This document shows positions 32,701-47,700 of a stretch of 64,000 nucleotides of DNA, piece by piece. The position numbers and the translations under genes are program-made. The notes beneath the pieces are model-generated. The model was not told the origin of the DNA, searched no databases, and worked only from the letters and a program-made list of their open reading frames with translations. This DNA is from Apostichopus japonicus (Eukaryota > Echinodermata > Holothuroidea > Aspidochirotida > Stichopodidae). Location: the NCBI RefSeq assembly GCF_037975245.1, contig NC_092575.1:17947810-18011809 (forward strand), in the 5' to 3' direction. Numbering within the stretch: the first letter of the stretch is position 1; each line of letters begins with the position of its first letter.

Positions 32701-35700
32701 AGACCAGGTGGGGGCAGTTTGCTTTTGCCGCGATCTTATACGGTCTCTGGAACTTTAAGTATTAGAAACGAACCTAGATTTATATCAACTGCTGTCGTGG
32801 CGCGGTTGGTTGCTCTGCACCTCGAGAGCGTGACGTATTTTGGATCGCGGGCTCGAGACCAGGTGGGGGCAGTTTGCTTTTGCCGCGATCTTATACGGTC
32901 TCTGGAACTTTAAGTATTAGAAACGAACCTAGATTTATATCAACTGCTGTCGTGGCGCGGTTGGTTGCTCTGCACCTCGAGAGCGTGACGTATTTTGGAT
33001 CGCGGGCTCGAGACCAGGTGGGGGCAGTTTGCTTTTGCCGCGATCTTATACGGTCTCTGGAACTTTAAGTATTAGAAACGAACCTAGACTTATATCAACT
33101 GCTGTCGTGGCGCGGTTGGTTGCTCTGCACCTCGAGAGCGTGACGTATTTTGGATCGCGGGCTCGAGACCAGGTGGGGGCAGTTTGCTTTTGCCGCGATC
33201 TTATACGGTCTCTGGAACTTTAAGTATTAGAAACGAACCTAGACTTATATCAACTGCTGTCGTGGCGCGGTTGGTTGCTCTGCACCTCGAGAGCGTGACG
33301 TATTTTGGATCGCGGGCTCGAGACCAGGTGGGGGCAGTTTGCTTTTGCCGCGATCTTATACGGTCTCTGGAACTTTAAGTATTAGAAACGAACCTAGACT
33401 TATATCAACTGCTGTCGTGGCGCGGTTGGTTGCTCTGCACCTCGAGAGCGTGACGTATTTTGGATCGCGGGCTCGAGACCAGGTGGGGGCAGTTTGCTTT
33501 TGCCGCGATCTTATACGGTCTCTGGAACTTTAAGTATTAGAAACGAACCTAGACTTATATCAACTGCTGTCGTGGCGCGGTTGGTTGCTCTGCACCTCGA
33601 GAGCGTGACGTATTTTGGATCGCGGGCTCGAGACCAGGTGGGGGCAGTTTGCTTTTGCCGCGATCTTATACGGTCTCTGGAACTTTAAGTATTAGAAACG
33701 AACCTAGACTTATATCAACTGCTGTCGTGGCGCGGTTGGTTGCTCTGCACCTCGAGAGCGTGACGTATTTTGGATCGCGGGCTCGAGACCAGGTGGGGGC
33801 AGTTTGCTTTTGCCGCGATCTTATACGGTCTCTGGAACTTTAAGTATTAGAAACGAACCTAGATTTATATCAACTGCTGTCGTGGCGCGGTTGGTTGCTC
33901 TGCACCTCGAGAGCGTGACGTATTTTGGATCGCGGACTCGAGACCAGGTGGGGGCAGTTTGCTTTTGCCGCGATCTTATACGGTCTCTGGAACTTTAAGT
34001 ATTAGAAACGAACCTAGATTTATATCAACTGCTGTCGTGGCGCGGTTGGTTGCTCTGCACCTCGAGAGCGTGACGTATTTTGGATCGCGGGCTCGAGACC
34101 AGATGGGGGCAGTTTGCTTTTGCCGCGATCTTATACGGTCTCTGGAACTTTAAGTATTAGAAACGAACCTAGATTTATATCAACTGCTGTCGTGGCGCGG
34201 TTGGTTGCTCTGCACCTCGAGAGCGTGACGTATTTTGGATCGCGGGCTCGAGACCAGGTGGGGGCAGTTTGCTTTTGCCGCGATCTTATACGGTCTCTGG
34301 AACTTTAAGTATTAGAAACGAACCTAGACTTATATCAACTGCTGTCGTGGCGCGGTTGGTTGCTCTGCACCTCGAGAGCGTGACGTATTTTGGATCGCGG
34401 GCTCGAGACCAGGTGGGGGCAGTTTGCTTTTGCCGCGATCTTATACGGTCTCTGGAACTTTAAGTATTAGAAACGAACCTAGACTTATATCAACTGCTGT
34501 CGTGGCGCGGTTGGTTGCTCTGCACCTCGAGAGCGTGACGTATTTTGGATCGCGGGCTCGAGACCAGGTGGGGGCAGTTTGCTTTTGCCGCGATCTTATA
34601 CGGTCTCTGGAACTTTAAGTATTAGAAACGAACCTAGACTTATATCAACTGCTGTCGTGGCGCGGTTGGTTGCTCTGCACCTCGAGAGCGTGACGTATTT
34701 TGGATCGCGGGCTCGAGACCAGGTGGGGGCAGTTTGCTTTTGCCGCGATCTTATACGGTCTCTGGAACTTTAAGTATTAGAAACGAACCTAGACTTATAT
34801 CAACTGCTGTCGTGGCGCGGTTGGTTGCTCTGCACCTCGAGAGCGTGACGTATTTTGGATCGCGGGCTCGAGACCAGGTGGGGGCAGTTTGCTTTTGCCG
34901 CGATCTTATACGGTCTCTGGAACTTTAAGTATTAGAAACGAACCTAGACTTATATCAACTGCTGTCGTGGCGCGGTTGGTTGCTCTGCACCTCGAGAGCG
35001 TGACGTATTTTGGATCGCGGGCTCGAGACCAGGTGGGGGCAGTTTGCTTTTGCCGCGATCTTATACGGTCTCTGGAACTTTAAGTATTAGAAACGAACCT
35101 AGACTTATATCAACTGCTGTCGTGGCGCGGTTGGTTGCTCTGCACCTCGAGAGCGTGACGTATTTTGGATCGCGGGCTCGAGACCAGGTGGGGGCAGTTT
35201 GCTTTTGCCGCGATCTTATACGGTCTCTGGAACTTTAAGTATTAGAAACGAACCTAGACTTATATCAACTGCTGTCGTGGCGCGGTTGGTTGCTCTGCAC
35301 CTCGAGAGCGTGACGTATTTTGGATCGCGGGCTCGAGACCAGGTGGGGGCAGTTTGCTTTTGCCGCGATCTTATACGGTCTCTGGAACTTTAAGTATTAG
35401 AAACGAACCTAGACTTATATCAACTGCTGTCGTGGCGCGGTTGGTTGCTCTGCACCTCGAGAGCGTGACGTATTTTGGATCGCGGGCTCGAGACCAGGTG
35501 GGGGCAGTTTGCTTTTGCCGCGATCTTATACGGTCTCTGGAACTTTAAGTATTAGAAACGAACCTAGACTTATATCAACTGCTGTCGTGGCGCGGTTGGT
35601 TGCTCTGCACCTCGAGAGCGTGACGTATTTTGGATCGCGGGCTCGAGACCAGGTGGGGGCAGTTTGCTTTTGCCGCGATCTTATACGGTCTCTGGAACTT

Positions 35701-38700
35701 TAAGTATTAGAAACGAACCTAGATTTATATCAACTGCTGTCGTGGCGCGGTTGGTTGCTCTGCACCTCGAGAGCGTGACGTATTTTGGATCGCGGACTCG
35801 AGACCAGGTGGGGGCAGTTTGCTTTTGCCGCGATCTTATACGGTCTCTGGAACTTTAAGTATTAGAAACGAACCTAGATTTATATCAACTGCTGTCGTGG
35901 CGCGGTTGGTTGCTCTGCACCTCGAGAGCGTGACGTATTTTGGATCGCGGGCTCGAGACCAGGTGGGGGCAGTTTGCTTTTGCCGCGATCTTATACGGTC
36001 TCTGGAACTTTAAGTATTAGAAACGAACCTAGATTTATATCAACTGCTGTCGTGGCGCGGTTGGTTGCTCTGCACCTCGAGAGCGTGACGTATTTTGGAT
36101 CGCGGGCTCGAGACCAGGTGGGGGCAGTTTGCTTTTGCCGCGATCTTATACGGTCTCTGGAACTTTAAGTATTAGAAACGAACCTAGATTTATATCAACT
36201 GCTGTCGTGGCGCGGTTGGTTGCTCTGCACCTCGAGAGCGTGACGTATTTTGGATCGCGGGCTCGAGACCAGGTGGGGGCAGTTTGCTTTTGCCGCGATC
36301 TTATACGGTCTCTGGAACTTTAAGTATTAGAAACGAACCTAGACTTATATCAACTGCTGTCGTGGCGCGGTTGGTTGCTCTGCACCTCGAGAGCGTGACG
36401 TATTTTGGATCGCGGGCTCGAGACCAGGTGGGGGCAGTTTGCTTTTGCCGCGATCTTATACGGTCTCTGGAACTTTAAGTATTAGAAACGAACCTAGACT
36501 TATATCAACTGCTGTCGTGGCGCGGTTGGTTGCTCTGCAGCTCGAGAGCGTGACGTATTTTGGATCGCGGGCTCGAGACCAGGTGGGGGCAGTTTGCTTT
36601 TGCCGCGATCTTATACGGTCTCTGGAACTTTAAGTATTAGAAACGAACCTAGATTTATATCAACTGCTGTCGTGGCGCGGTTGGTTGCTCTGCACCTCGA
36701 GAGCGTGACGTATTTTGGATCGCGGGCTCGAGACCAGGTGGGGGCAGTTTGCTTTTGCCGCGATCTTATACGGTCTCTGGAACTTTAAGTATTAGAAACG
36801 AACCTAGACTTATATCAACTGCTGTCGTGGCGCGGTTGGTTGCTCTGCACCTCGAGAGCGTGACGTATTTTGGATCGCGGGCTCGAGACCAGGTGGGGGC
36901 AGTTTGCTTTTGCCGCGATCTTATACGGTCTCTGGAACTTTAAGTATTAGAAACGAACCTAGATTTATATCAACTGCTGTCGTGGCGCGGTTGGTTGCTC
37001 TGCACCTCGAGAGCGTGACGTATTTTGGATCGCGGGCTCGAGACCAGGTGGGGGCAGTTTGCTTTTGCCGCGATCTTATACGGTCTCTGGAACTTTAAGT
37101 ATTAGAAACGAACCTAGACTTATATCAACTGCTGTCGTGGCGCGGTTGGTTGCTCTGCACCTCGAGAGCGTGACGTATTTTGGATCGCGGGCTCGAGACC
37201 AGGTGGGGGCAGTTTGCTTTTGCCGCGATCTTATACGGTCTCTGGAACTTTAAGTATTAGAAACGAACCTAGACTTATATCAACTGCTGTCGTGGCGCGG
37301 TTGGTTGCTCTGCACCTCGAGAGCGTGACGTATTTTGGATCGCGGGCTCGAGACCAGGTGGGGGCAGTTTGCTTTTGCCGCGATCTTATACGGTCTCTGG
37401 AACTTTAAGTATTAGAAACGAACCTAGACTTATATCAACTGCTGTCGTGGCGCGGTTGGTTGCTCTGCACCTCGAGAGCGTGACGTATTTTGGATCGCGG
37501 GCTCGAGACCAGGTGGGGGCAGTTTGCTTTTGCCGCGATCTTATACGGTCTCTGGAACTTTAAGTATTAGAAACGAACCTAGACTTATATCAACTGCTGT
37601 CGTGGCGCGGTTGGTTGCTCTGCACCTCGAGAGCGTGACGTATTTTGGATCGCGGGCTCGAGACCAGGTGGGGGCAGTTTGCTTTTGCCGCGATCTTATA
37701 CGGTCTCTGGAACTTTAAGTATTAGAAACGAACCTAGACTTATATCAACTGCTGTCGTGGCGCGGTTGGTTGCTCTGCACCTCGAGAGCGTGACGTATTT
37801 TGGATCGCGGGCTCGAGACCAGGTGGGGGCAGTTTGCTTTTGCCGCGATCTTATACGGTCTCTGGAACTTTAAGTATTAGAAACGAACCTAGACTTATAT
37901 CAACTGCTGTCGTGGCGCGGTTGGTTGCTCTGCACCTCGAGAGCGTGACGTATTTTGGATCGCGGGCTCGAGACCAGGTGGGGGCAGTTTGCTTTTGCCG
38001 CGATCTTATACGGTCTCTGGAACTTTAAGTATTAGAAACGAACCTAGACTTATATCAACTGCTGTCGTGGCGCGGTTGGTTGCTCTGCACCTCGAGAGCG
38101 TGACGTATTTTGGATCGCGGGCTCGAGACCAGGTGGGGGCAGTTTGCTTTTGCCGCGATCTTATACGGTCTCTGGAACTTTAAGTATTAGAAACGAACCT
38201 AGACTTATATCAACTGCTGTCGTGGCGCGGTTGGTTGCTCTGCACCTCGAGAGCGTGACGTATTTTGGATCGCGGGCTCGAGACCAGGTGGGGGCAGTTT
38301 GCTTTTGCCGCGATCTTATACGGTCTCTGGAACTTTAAGTATTAGAAACGAACCTAGACTTATATCAACTGCTGTCGTGGCGCGGTTGGTTGCTCTGCAC
38401 CTCGAGAGCGTGACGTATTTTGGATCGCGGGCTCGAGACCAGGTGGGGGCAGTTTGCTTTTGCCGCGATCTTATACGGTCTCTGGAACTTTAAGTATTAG
38501 AAACGAACCTAGACTTATATCAACTGCTGTCGTGGCGCGGTTGGTTGCTCTGCACCTCGAGAGCGTGACGTATTTTGGATCGCGGGCTCGAGACCAGGTG
38601 GGGGCAGTTTGCTTTTGCCGCGATCTTATACGGTCTCTGGAACTTTAAGTATTAGAAACGAACCTAGACTTATATCAACTGCTGTCGTGGCGCGGTTGGT

Positions 38701-41700
38701 TGCTCTGCACCTCGAGAGCGTGACGTATTTTGGATCGCGGGCTCGAGACCAGGTGGGGGCAGTTTGCTTTTGCCGCGATCTTATACGGTCTCTGGAACTT
38801 TAAGTATTAGAAACGAACCTAGACTTATATCAACTGCTGTCGTGGCGCGGTTGGTTGCTCTGCACCTCGAGAGCGTGACGTATTTTGGATCGCGGGCTCG
38901 AGACCAGGTGGGGGCAGTTTGCTTTTGCCGCGATCTTATACGGTCTCTGGAACTTTAAGTATTAGAAACGAACCTAGACTTATATCAACTGCTGTCGTGG
39001 CGCGGTTGGTTGCTCTGCACCTCGAGAGCGTGACGTATTTTGGATCGCGGGCTCGAGACCAGGTGGGGGCAGTTTGCTTTTGCCGCGATCTTATACGGTC
39101 TCTGGAACTTTAAGTATTAGAAACGAACCTAGACTTATATCAACTGCTGTCGTGGCGCGGTTGGTTGCTCTGCACCTCGAGAGCGTGACGTATTTTGGAT
39201 CGCGGGCTCGAGACCAGGTGGGGGCAGTTTGCTTTTGCCGCGATCTTATACGGTCTCTGGAACTTTAAGTATTAGAAACGAACCTAGACTTATATCAACT
39301 GCTGTCGTGGCGCGGTTGGTTGCTCTGCACCTCGAGAGCGTGACGTATTTTGGATCGCGGGCTCGAGACCAGGTGGGGGCAGTTTGCTTTTGCCGCGATC
39401 TTATACGGTCTCTGGAACTGAAAGTATTAGAAACGAACCTAGATTTATATCAACTGCTGTCGTGGCGCGGTTGGTTGCTCTGCACCTCGAGAGCGTGACG
39501 TATTTTGGATCGCGGGCTCGAGACCAGGTGGGGGCAGTTTGCTTTTGCCGCGATCTTATACGGTCTCTGGAACTTTAAGTATTAGAAACGAACCTAGATT
39601 TATATCAACTGCTGTCGTGGCGCGGTTGGTTGCTCTGCACCTCGAGAGCGTGACGTATTTTGGATCGCGGGCTCGAGACCAGGTGGGGGCAGTTTGCTTT
39701 TGCCGCGATCTTATACGGTCTCTGGAACTTTAAGTATTAGAAACGAACCTAGATTTATATCAACTGCTGTCGTGGCGCGGTTGGTTGCTCTGCACCTCGA
39801 GAGCGTGACGTATTTTGGATCGCGGGCTCGAGACCAGGTGGGGGCAGTTTGCTTTTGCCGCGATCTTATACGGTCTCTGGAACTTTAAGTATTAGAAACG
39901 AACCTAGATTTATATCAACTGCTGTCGTGGCGCGGTTGGTTGCTCTGCACCTCGAGAGCGTGACGTATTTTGGATCGCGGGCTCGAGACCAGGTGGGGGC
40001 AGTTTGCTTTTGCCGCGATCTTATACGGTCTCTGGAACTTTAAGTATTAGAAACGAACCTAGATTTATATCAACTGCTGTCGTGGCGCGGTTGGTTGCTC
40101 TGCACCTCGAGAGCGTGACGTATTTTGGATCGCGGGCTCGAGACCAGGTGGGGGCAGTTTGCTTTTGCCGCGATCTTATACGGTCTCTGGAACTTTAAGT
40201 ATTAGAAACGAACCTAGATTTATATCAACTGCTGTCGTGGCGCGGTTGGTTGCTCTGCACCTCGAGAGCGTGACGTATTTTGGATCGCGGGCTCGAGACC
40301 AGGTGGGGGCAGTTTGCTTTTGCCGCGATCTTATACGGTCTCTGGAACTTTAAGTATTAGAAACGAACCTAGACTTATATCAACTGCTGTCGTGGCGCGG
40401 TTGGTTGCTCTGCACCTCGAGAGCGTGACGTATTTTGGATCGCGGGCTCGAGACCAGGTGGGGGCAGTTTGCTTTTGCCGCGATCTTATACGGTCTCTGG
40501 AACTTTAAGTATTAGAAACGAACCTAGATTTATATCAACTGCTGTCGTGGCGCGGTTGGTTGCTCTGCACCTCGAGAGCGTGACGTATTTTGGATCGCGG
40601 GCTCGAGACCAGGTGGGGGCAGTTTGCTTTTGCCGCGATCTTATACGGTCTCTGGAACTTTAAGTATTAGAAACGAACCTAGACTTATATCAACTGCTGT
40701 CGTGGCGCGGTTGGTTGCTCTGCACCTCGAGAGCGTGACGTATTTTGGATCGCGGGCTCGAGACCAGGTGGGGGCAGTTTGCTTTTGCCGCGATCTTATA
40801 CGGTCTCTGGAACTTTAAGTATTAGAAACGAACCTAGATTTATATCAACTGCTGTCGTGGCGCGGTTGGTTGCTCTGCACCTCGAGAGCGTGACGTATTT
40901 TGGATCGCGGGCTCGAGACCAGGTGGGGGCAGTTTGCTTTTGCCGCGATCTTATACGGTCTCTGGAACTTTAAGTATTAGAAACGAACCTAGACTTATAT
41001 CAACTGCTGTCGTGGCGCGGTTGGTTGCTCTGCACCTCGAGAGCGTGACGTATTTTGGATCGCGGGCTCGAGACCAGGTGGGGGCAGTTTGCTTTTGCCG
41101 CGATCTTATACGGTCTCTGGAACTTTAAGTATTAGAAACGAACCTAGATTTATATCAACTGCTGTCGTGGCGCGGTTGGTTGCTCTGCACCTCGAGAGCG
41201 TGACGTATTTTGGATCGCGGGCTCGAGACCAGGTGGGGGCAGTTTGCTTTTGCCGCGATCTTATACGGTCTCTGGAACTTTAAGTATTAGAAACGAACCT
41301 AGATTTATATCAACTGCTGTCGTGGCGCGGTTGGTTGCTCTGCACCTCGAGAGCGTGACGTATTTTGGATCGCGGGCTCGAGACCAGGTGGGGGCAGTTT
41401 GCTTTTGCCGCGATCTTATACGGTCTCTGGAACTTTAAGTATTAGAAACGAACCTAGATTTATATCAACTGCTGTCGTGGCGCGGTTGGTTGCTCTGCAC
41501 CTCGAGAGCGTGACGTATTTTGGATCGCGGGCTCGAGACCAGGTGGGGGCAGTTTGCTTTTGCCGCGATCTTATACGGTCTCTGGAACTTTAAGTATTAG
41601 AAACGAACCTAGATTTATATCAACTGCTGTCGTGGCGCGGTTGGTTGCTCTGCACCTCGAGAGCGTGACGTATTTTGGATCGCGGGCTCGAGACCAGGTG

Positions 41701-44700
41701 GGGGCAGTTTGCTTTTGCCGCGATCTTATACGGTCTCTGGAACTTTAAGTATTAGAAACGAACCTAGATTTATATCAACTGCTGTCGTGGCGCGGTTGGT
41801 TGCTCTGCACCTCGAGAGCGTGACGTATTTTGGATCGCGGGCTCGAGACCAGGTGGGGGCAGTTTGCTTTTGCCGCGATCTTATACGGTCTCTGGAACTT
41901 TAAGTATTAGAAACGAACCTAGATTTATATCAACTGCTGTCGTGGCGCGGTTGGTTGCTCTGCACCTCGAGAGCGTGACGTATTTTGGATCGCGGGCTCG
42001 AGACCAGGTGGGGGCAGTTTGCTTTTGCCGCGATCTTATACGGTCTCTGGAACTTTAAGTATTAGAAACGAACCTAGATTTATATCAACTGCTGTCGTGG
42101 CGCGGTTGGTTGCTCTGCACCTCGAGAGCGTGACGTATTTTGGATCGCGGGCTCGAGACCAGGTGGGGGCAGTTTGCTTTTGCCGCGATCTTATACGGTC
42201 TCTGGAACTTTAAGTATTAGAAACGAACCTAGATTTATATCAACTGCTGTCGTGGCGCGGTTGGTTGCTCTGCACCTCGAGAGCGTGACGTATTTTGGAT
42301 CGCGGGCTCGAGACCAGGTGGGGGCAGTTTGCTTTTGCCGCGATCTTATACGGTCTCTGGAACTTTAAGTATTAGAAACGAACCTAGATTTATATCAACT
42401 GCTGTCGTGGCGCGGTTGGTTGCTCTGCACCTCGAGAGCGTGACGTATTTTGGATCGCGGGCTCGAGACCAGGTGGGGGCAGTTTGCTTTTGCCGCGATC
42501 TTATACGGTCTCTGGAACTTTAAGTATTAGAAACGAACCTAGATTTATATCAACTGCTGTCGTGGCGCGGTTGGTTGCTCTGCACCTCGAGAGCGTGACG
42601 TATTTTGGATCGCGGGCTCGAGACCAGGTGGGGGCAGTTTGCTTTTGCCGCGATCTTATACGGTCTCTGGAACTTTAAGTATTAGAAACGAACCTAGATT
42701 TATATCAACTGCTGTCGTGGCGCGGTTGGTTGCTCTGCACCTCGAGAGCGTGACGTATTTTGGATCGCGGGCTCGAGACCAGGTGGGGGCAGTTTGCTTT
42801 TGCCGCGATCTTATACGGTCTCTGGAACTTTAAGTATTAGAAACGAACCTAGATTTATATCAACTGCTGTCGTGGCGCGGTTGGTTGCTCTGCACCTCGA
42901 GAGCGTGACGTATTTTGGATCGCGGGCTCGAGACCAGGTGGGGGCAGTTTGCTTTTGCCGCGATCTTATACGGTCTCTGGAACTTTAAGTATTAGAAACG
43001 AACCTAGATTTATATCAACTGCTGTCGTGGCGCGGTTGGTTGCTCTGCACCTCGAGAGCGTGACGTATTTTGGATCGCGGGCTCGAGACCAGGTGGGGGC
43101 AGTTTGCTTTTGCCGCGATCTTATACGGTCTCTGGAACTTTAAGTATTAGAAACGAACCTAGATTTATATCAACTGCTGTCGTGGCGCGGTTGGTTGCTC
43201 TGCACCTCGAGAGCGTGACGTATTTTGGATCGCGGGCTCGAGACCAGGTGGGGGCAGTTTGCTTTTGCCGCGATCTTATACGGTCTCTGGAACTTTAAGT
43301 ATTAGAAACGAACCTAGATTTATATCAACTGCTGTCGTGGCGCGGTTGGTTGCTCTGCACCTCGAGAGCGTGACGTATTTTGGATCGCGGGCTCGAGACC
43401 AGGTGGGGGCAGTTTGCTTTTGCCGCGATCTTATACGGTCTCTGGAACTTTAAGTATTAGAAACGAACCTAGATTTATATCAACTGCTGTCGTGGCGCGG
43501 TTGGTTGCTCTGCACCTCGAGAGCGTGACGTATTTTGGATCGCGGGCTCGAGACCAGGTGGGGGCAGTTTGCTTTTGCCGCGATCTTATACGGTCTCTGG
43601 AACTTTAAGTATTAGAAACGAACCTAGATTTATATCAACTGCTGTCGTGGCGCGGTTGGTTGCTCTGCACCTCGAGAGCGTGACGTATTTTGGATCGCGG
43701 GCTCGAGACCAGGTGGGGGCAGTTTGCTTTTGCCGCGATCTTATACGGTCTCTGGAACTTTAAGTATTAGAAACGAACCTAGATTTATATCAACTGCTGT
43801 CGTGGCGCGGTTGGTTGCTCTGCACCTCGAGAGCGTGACGTATTTTGGATCGCGGGCTCGAGACCAGGTGGGGGCAGTTTGCTTTTGCCGCGATCTTATA
43901 CGGTCTCTGGAACTTTAAGTATTAGAAACGAACCTAGATTTATATCAACTGCTGTCGTGGCGCGGTTGGTTGCTCTGCACCTCGAGAGCGTGACGTATTT
44001 TGGATCGCGGGCTCGAGACCAGGTGGGGGCAGTTTGCTTTTGCCGCGATCTTATACGGTCTCTGGAACTTTAAGTATTAGAAACGAACCTAGATTTATAT
44101 CAACTGCTGTCGTGGCGCGGTTGGTTGCTCTGCACCTCGAGAGCGTGACGTATTTTGGATCGCGGGCTCGAGACCAGGTGGGGGCAGTTTGCTTTTGCCG
44201 CGATCTTATACGGTCTCTGGAACTTTAAGTATTAGAAACGAACCTAGACTTATATCAACTGCTGTCGTGGCGCGGTTGGTTGCTCTGCACCTCGAGAGCG
44301 TGACGTATTTTGGATCGCGGGCTCGAGACCAGGTGGGGGCAGTTTGCTTTTGCCGCGATCTTATACGGTCTCTGGAACTTTAAGTATTAGAAACGAACCT
44401 AGATTTATATCAACTGCTGTCGTGGCGCGGTTGGTTGCTCTGCACCTCGAGAGCGTGACGTATTTTGGATCGCGGGCTCGAGACCAGGTGGGGGCAGTTT
44501 GCTTTTGCCGCGATCTTATACGGTCTCTGGAACTTTAAGTATTAGAAACGAACCTAGACTTATATCAACTGCTGTCGTGGCGCGGTTGGTTGCTCTGCAC
44601 CTCGAGAGCGTGACGTATTTTGGATCGCGGGCTCGAGACCAGGTGGGGGCAGTTTGCTTTTGCCGCGATCTTATACGGTCTCTGGAACTTTAAGTATTAG

Positions 44701-47700
44701 AAACGAACCTAGATTTATATCAACTGCTGTCGTGGCGCGGTTGGTTGCTCTGCACCTCGAGAGCGTGACGTATTTTGGATCGCGGGCTCGAGACCAGGTG
44801 GGGGCAGTTTGCTTTTGCCGCGATCTTATACGGTCTCTGGAACTTTAAGTATTAGAAACGAACCTAGACTTATATCAACTGCTGTCGTGGCGCGGTTGGT
44901 TGCTCTGCACCTCGAGAGCGTGACGTATTTTGGATCGCGGGCTCGAGACCAGGTGGGGGCAGTTTGCTTTTGCCGCGATCTTATACGGTCTCTGGAACTT
45001 TAAGTATTAGAAACGAACCTAGATTTATATCAACTGCTGTCGTGGCGCGGTTGGTTGCTCTGCACCTCGAGAGCGTGACGTATTTTGGATCGCGGGCTCG
45101 AGACCAGGTGGGGGCAGTTTGCTTTTGCCGCGATCTTATACGGTCTCTGGAACTTTAAGTATTAGAAACGAACCTAGACTTATATCAACTGCTGTCGTGG
45201 CGCGGTTGGTTGCTCTGCACCTCGAGAGCGTGACGTATTTTGGATCGCGGGCTCGAGACCAGGTGGGGGCAGTTTGCTTTTGCCGCGATCTTATACGGTC
45301 TCTGGAACTTTAAGTATTAGAAACGAACCTAGATTTATATCAACTGCTGTCGTGGCGCGGTTGGTTGCTCTGCACCTCGAGAGCGTGACGTATTTTGGAT
45401 CGCGGGCTCGAGACCAGGTGGGGGCAGTTTGCTTTTGCCGCGATCTTATACGGTCTCTGGAACTTTAAGTATTAGAAACGAACCTAGATTTATATCAACT
45501 GCTGTCGTGGCGCGGTTGGTTGCTCTGCACCTCGAGAGCGTGACGTATTTTGGATCGCGGGCTCGAGACCAGGTGGGGGCAGTTTGCTTTTGCCGCGATC
45601 TTATACGGTCTCTGGAACTTTAAGTATTAGAAACGAACCTAGATTTATATCAACTGCTGTCGTGGCGCGGTTGGTTGCTCTGCACCTCGAGAGCGTGACG
45701 TATTTTGGATCGCGGGCTCGAGACCAGGTGGGGGCAGTTTGCTTTTGCCGCGATCTTATACGGTCTCTGGAACTTTAAGTATTAGAAACGAACCTAGATT
45801 TATATCAACTGCTGTCGTGGCGCGGTTGGTTGCTCTGCACCTCGAGAGCGTGACGTATTTTGGATCGCGGGCTCGAGACCAGGTGGGGGCAGTTTGCTTT
45901 TGCCGCGATCTTATACGGTCTCTGGAACTTTAAGTATTAGAAACGAACCTAGACTTATATCAACTGCTGTCGTGGCGCGGTTGGTTGCTCTGCACCCCGA
46001 GAGCGTGACGTATTTTGGATCGCGGGCTCGAGACCAGGTGGGGGCAGTTTGCTTTTGCCGCGATCTTATACGGTCTCTGGAACTTTAAGTATTAGAAACG
46101 AACCTAGATTTATATCAACTGCTGTCGTGGCGCGGTTGGTTGCTCTGCACCTCGAGAGCGTGACGTATTTTGGATCGCGGGCTCGAGACCAGGTGGGGGC
46201 AGTTTGCTTTTGCCGCGATCTTATACGGTCTCTGGAACTTTAAGTATTAGAAACGAACCTAGACTTATATCAACTGCTGTCGTGGCGCGGTTGGTTGCTC
46301 TGCACCTCGAGAGCGTGACGTATTTTGGATCGCGGGCTCGAGACCAGGTGGGGGCAGTTTGCTTTTGCCGCGATCTTATACGGTCTCTGGAACTTTAAGT
46401 ATTAGAAACGAACCTAGATTTATATCAACTGCTGTCGTGGCGCGGTTGGTTGCTCTGCACCTCGAGAGCGTGACGTATTTTGGATCGCGGGCTCGAGACC
46501 AGGTGGGGGCAGTTTGCTTTTGCCGCGATCTTATACGGTCTCTGGAACTTTAAGTATTAGAAACGAACCTAGACTTATATCAACTGCTGTCGTGGCGCGG
46601 TTGGTTGCTCTGCACCTCGAGAGCGTGACGTATTTTGGATCGCGGGCTCGAGACCAGGTGGGGGCAGTTTGCTTTTGCCGCGATCTTATACGGTCTCTGG
46701 AACTTTAAGTATTAGAAACGAACCTAGATTTATATCAACTGCTGTCGTGGCGCGGTTGGTTGCTCTGCACCTCGAGAGCGTGACGTATTTTGGATCGCGG
46801 GCTCGAGACCAGGTGGGGGCAGTTTGCTTTTGCCGCGATCTTATACGGTCTCTGGAACTTTAAGTATTAGAAACGAACCTAGACTTATATCAACTGCTGT
46901 CGTGGCGCGGTTGGTTGCTCTGCACCTCGAGAGCGTGACGTATTTTGGATCGCGGGCTCGAGACCAGGTGGGGGCAGTTTGCTTTTGCCGCGATCTTATA
47001 CGGTCTCTGGAACTTTAAGTATTAGAAACGAACCTAGATTTATATCAACTGCTGTCGTGGCGCGGTTGGTTGCTCTGCACCTCGAGAGCGTGACGTATTT
47101 TGGATCGCGGGCTCGAGACCAGGTGGGGGCAGTTTGCTTTTGCCGCGATCTTATACGGTCTCTGGAACTTTAAGTATTAGAAACGAACCTAGACTTATAT
47201 CAACTGCTGTCGTGGCGCGGTTGGTTGCTCTGCACCTCGAGAGCGTGACGTATTTTGGATCGCGGGCTCGAGACCAGGTGGGGGCAGTTTGCTTTTGCCG
47301 CGATCTTATACGGTCTCTGGAACTTTAAGTATTAGAAACGAACCTAGATTTATATCAACTGCTGTCGTGGCGCGGTTGGTTGCTCTGCACCTCGAGAGCG
47401 TGACGTATTTTGGATCGCGGGCTCGAGACCAGGTGGGGGCAGTTTGCTTTTGCCGCGATCTTATACGGTCTCTGGAACTTTAAGTATTAGAAACGAACCT
47501 AGACTTATATCAACTGCTGTCGTGGCGCGGTTGGTTGCTCTGCACCTCGAGAGCGTGACGTATTTTGGATCGCGGGCTCGAGACCAGGTGGGGGCAGTTT
47601 GCTTTTGCCGCGATCTTATACGGTCTCTGGAACTTTAAGTATTAGAAACGAACCTAGATTTATATCAACTGCTGTCGTGGCGCGGTTGGTTGCTCTGCAC

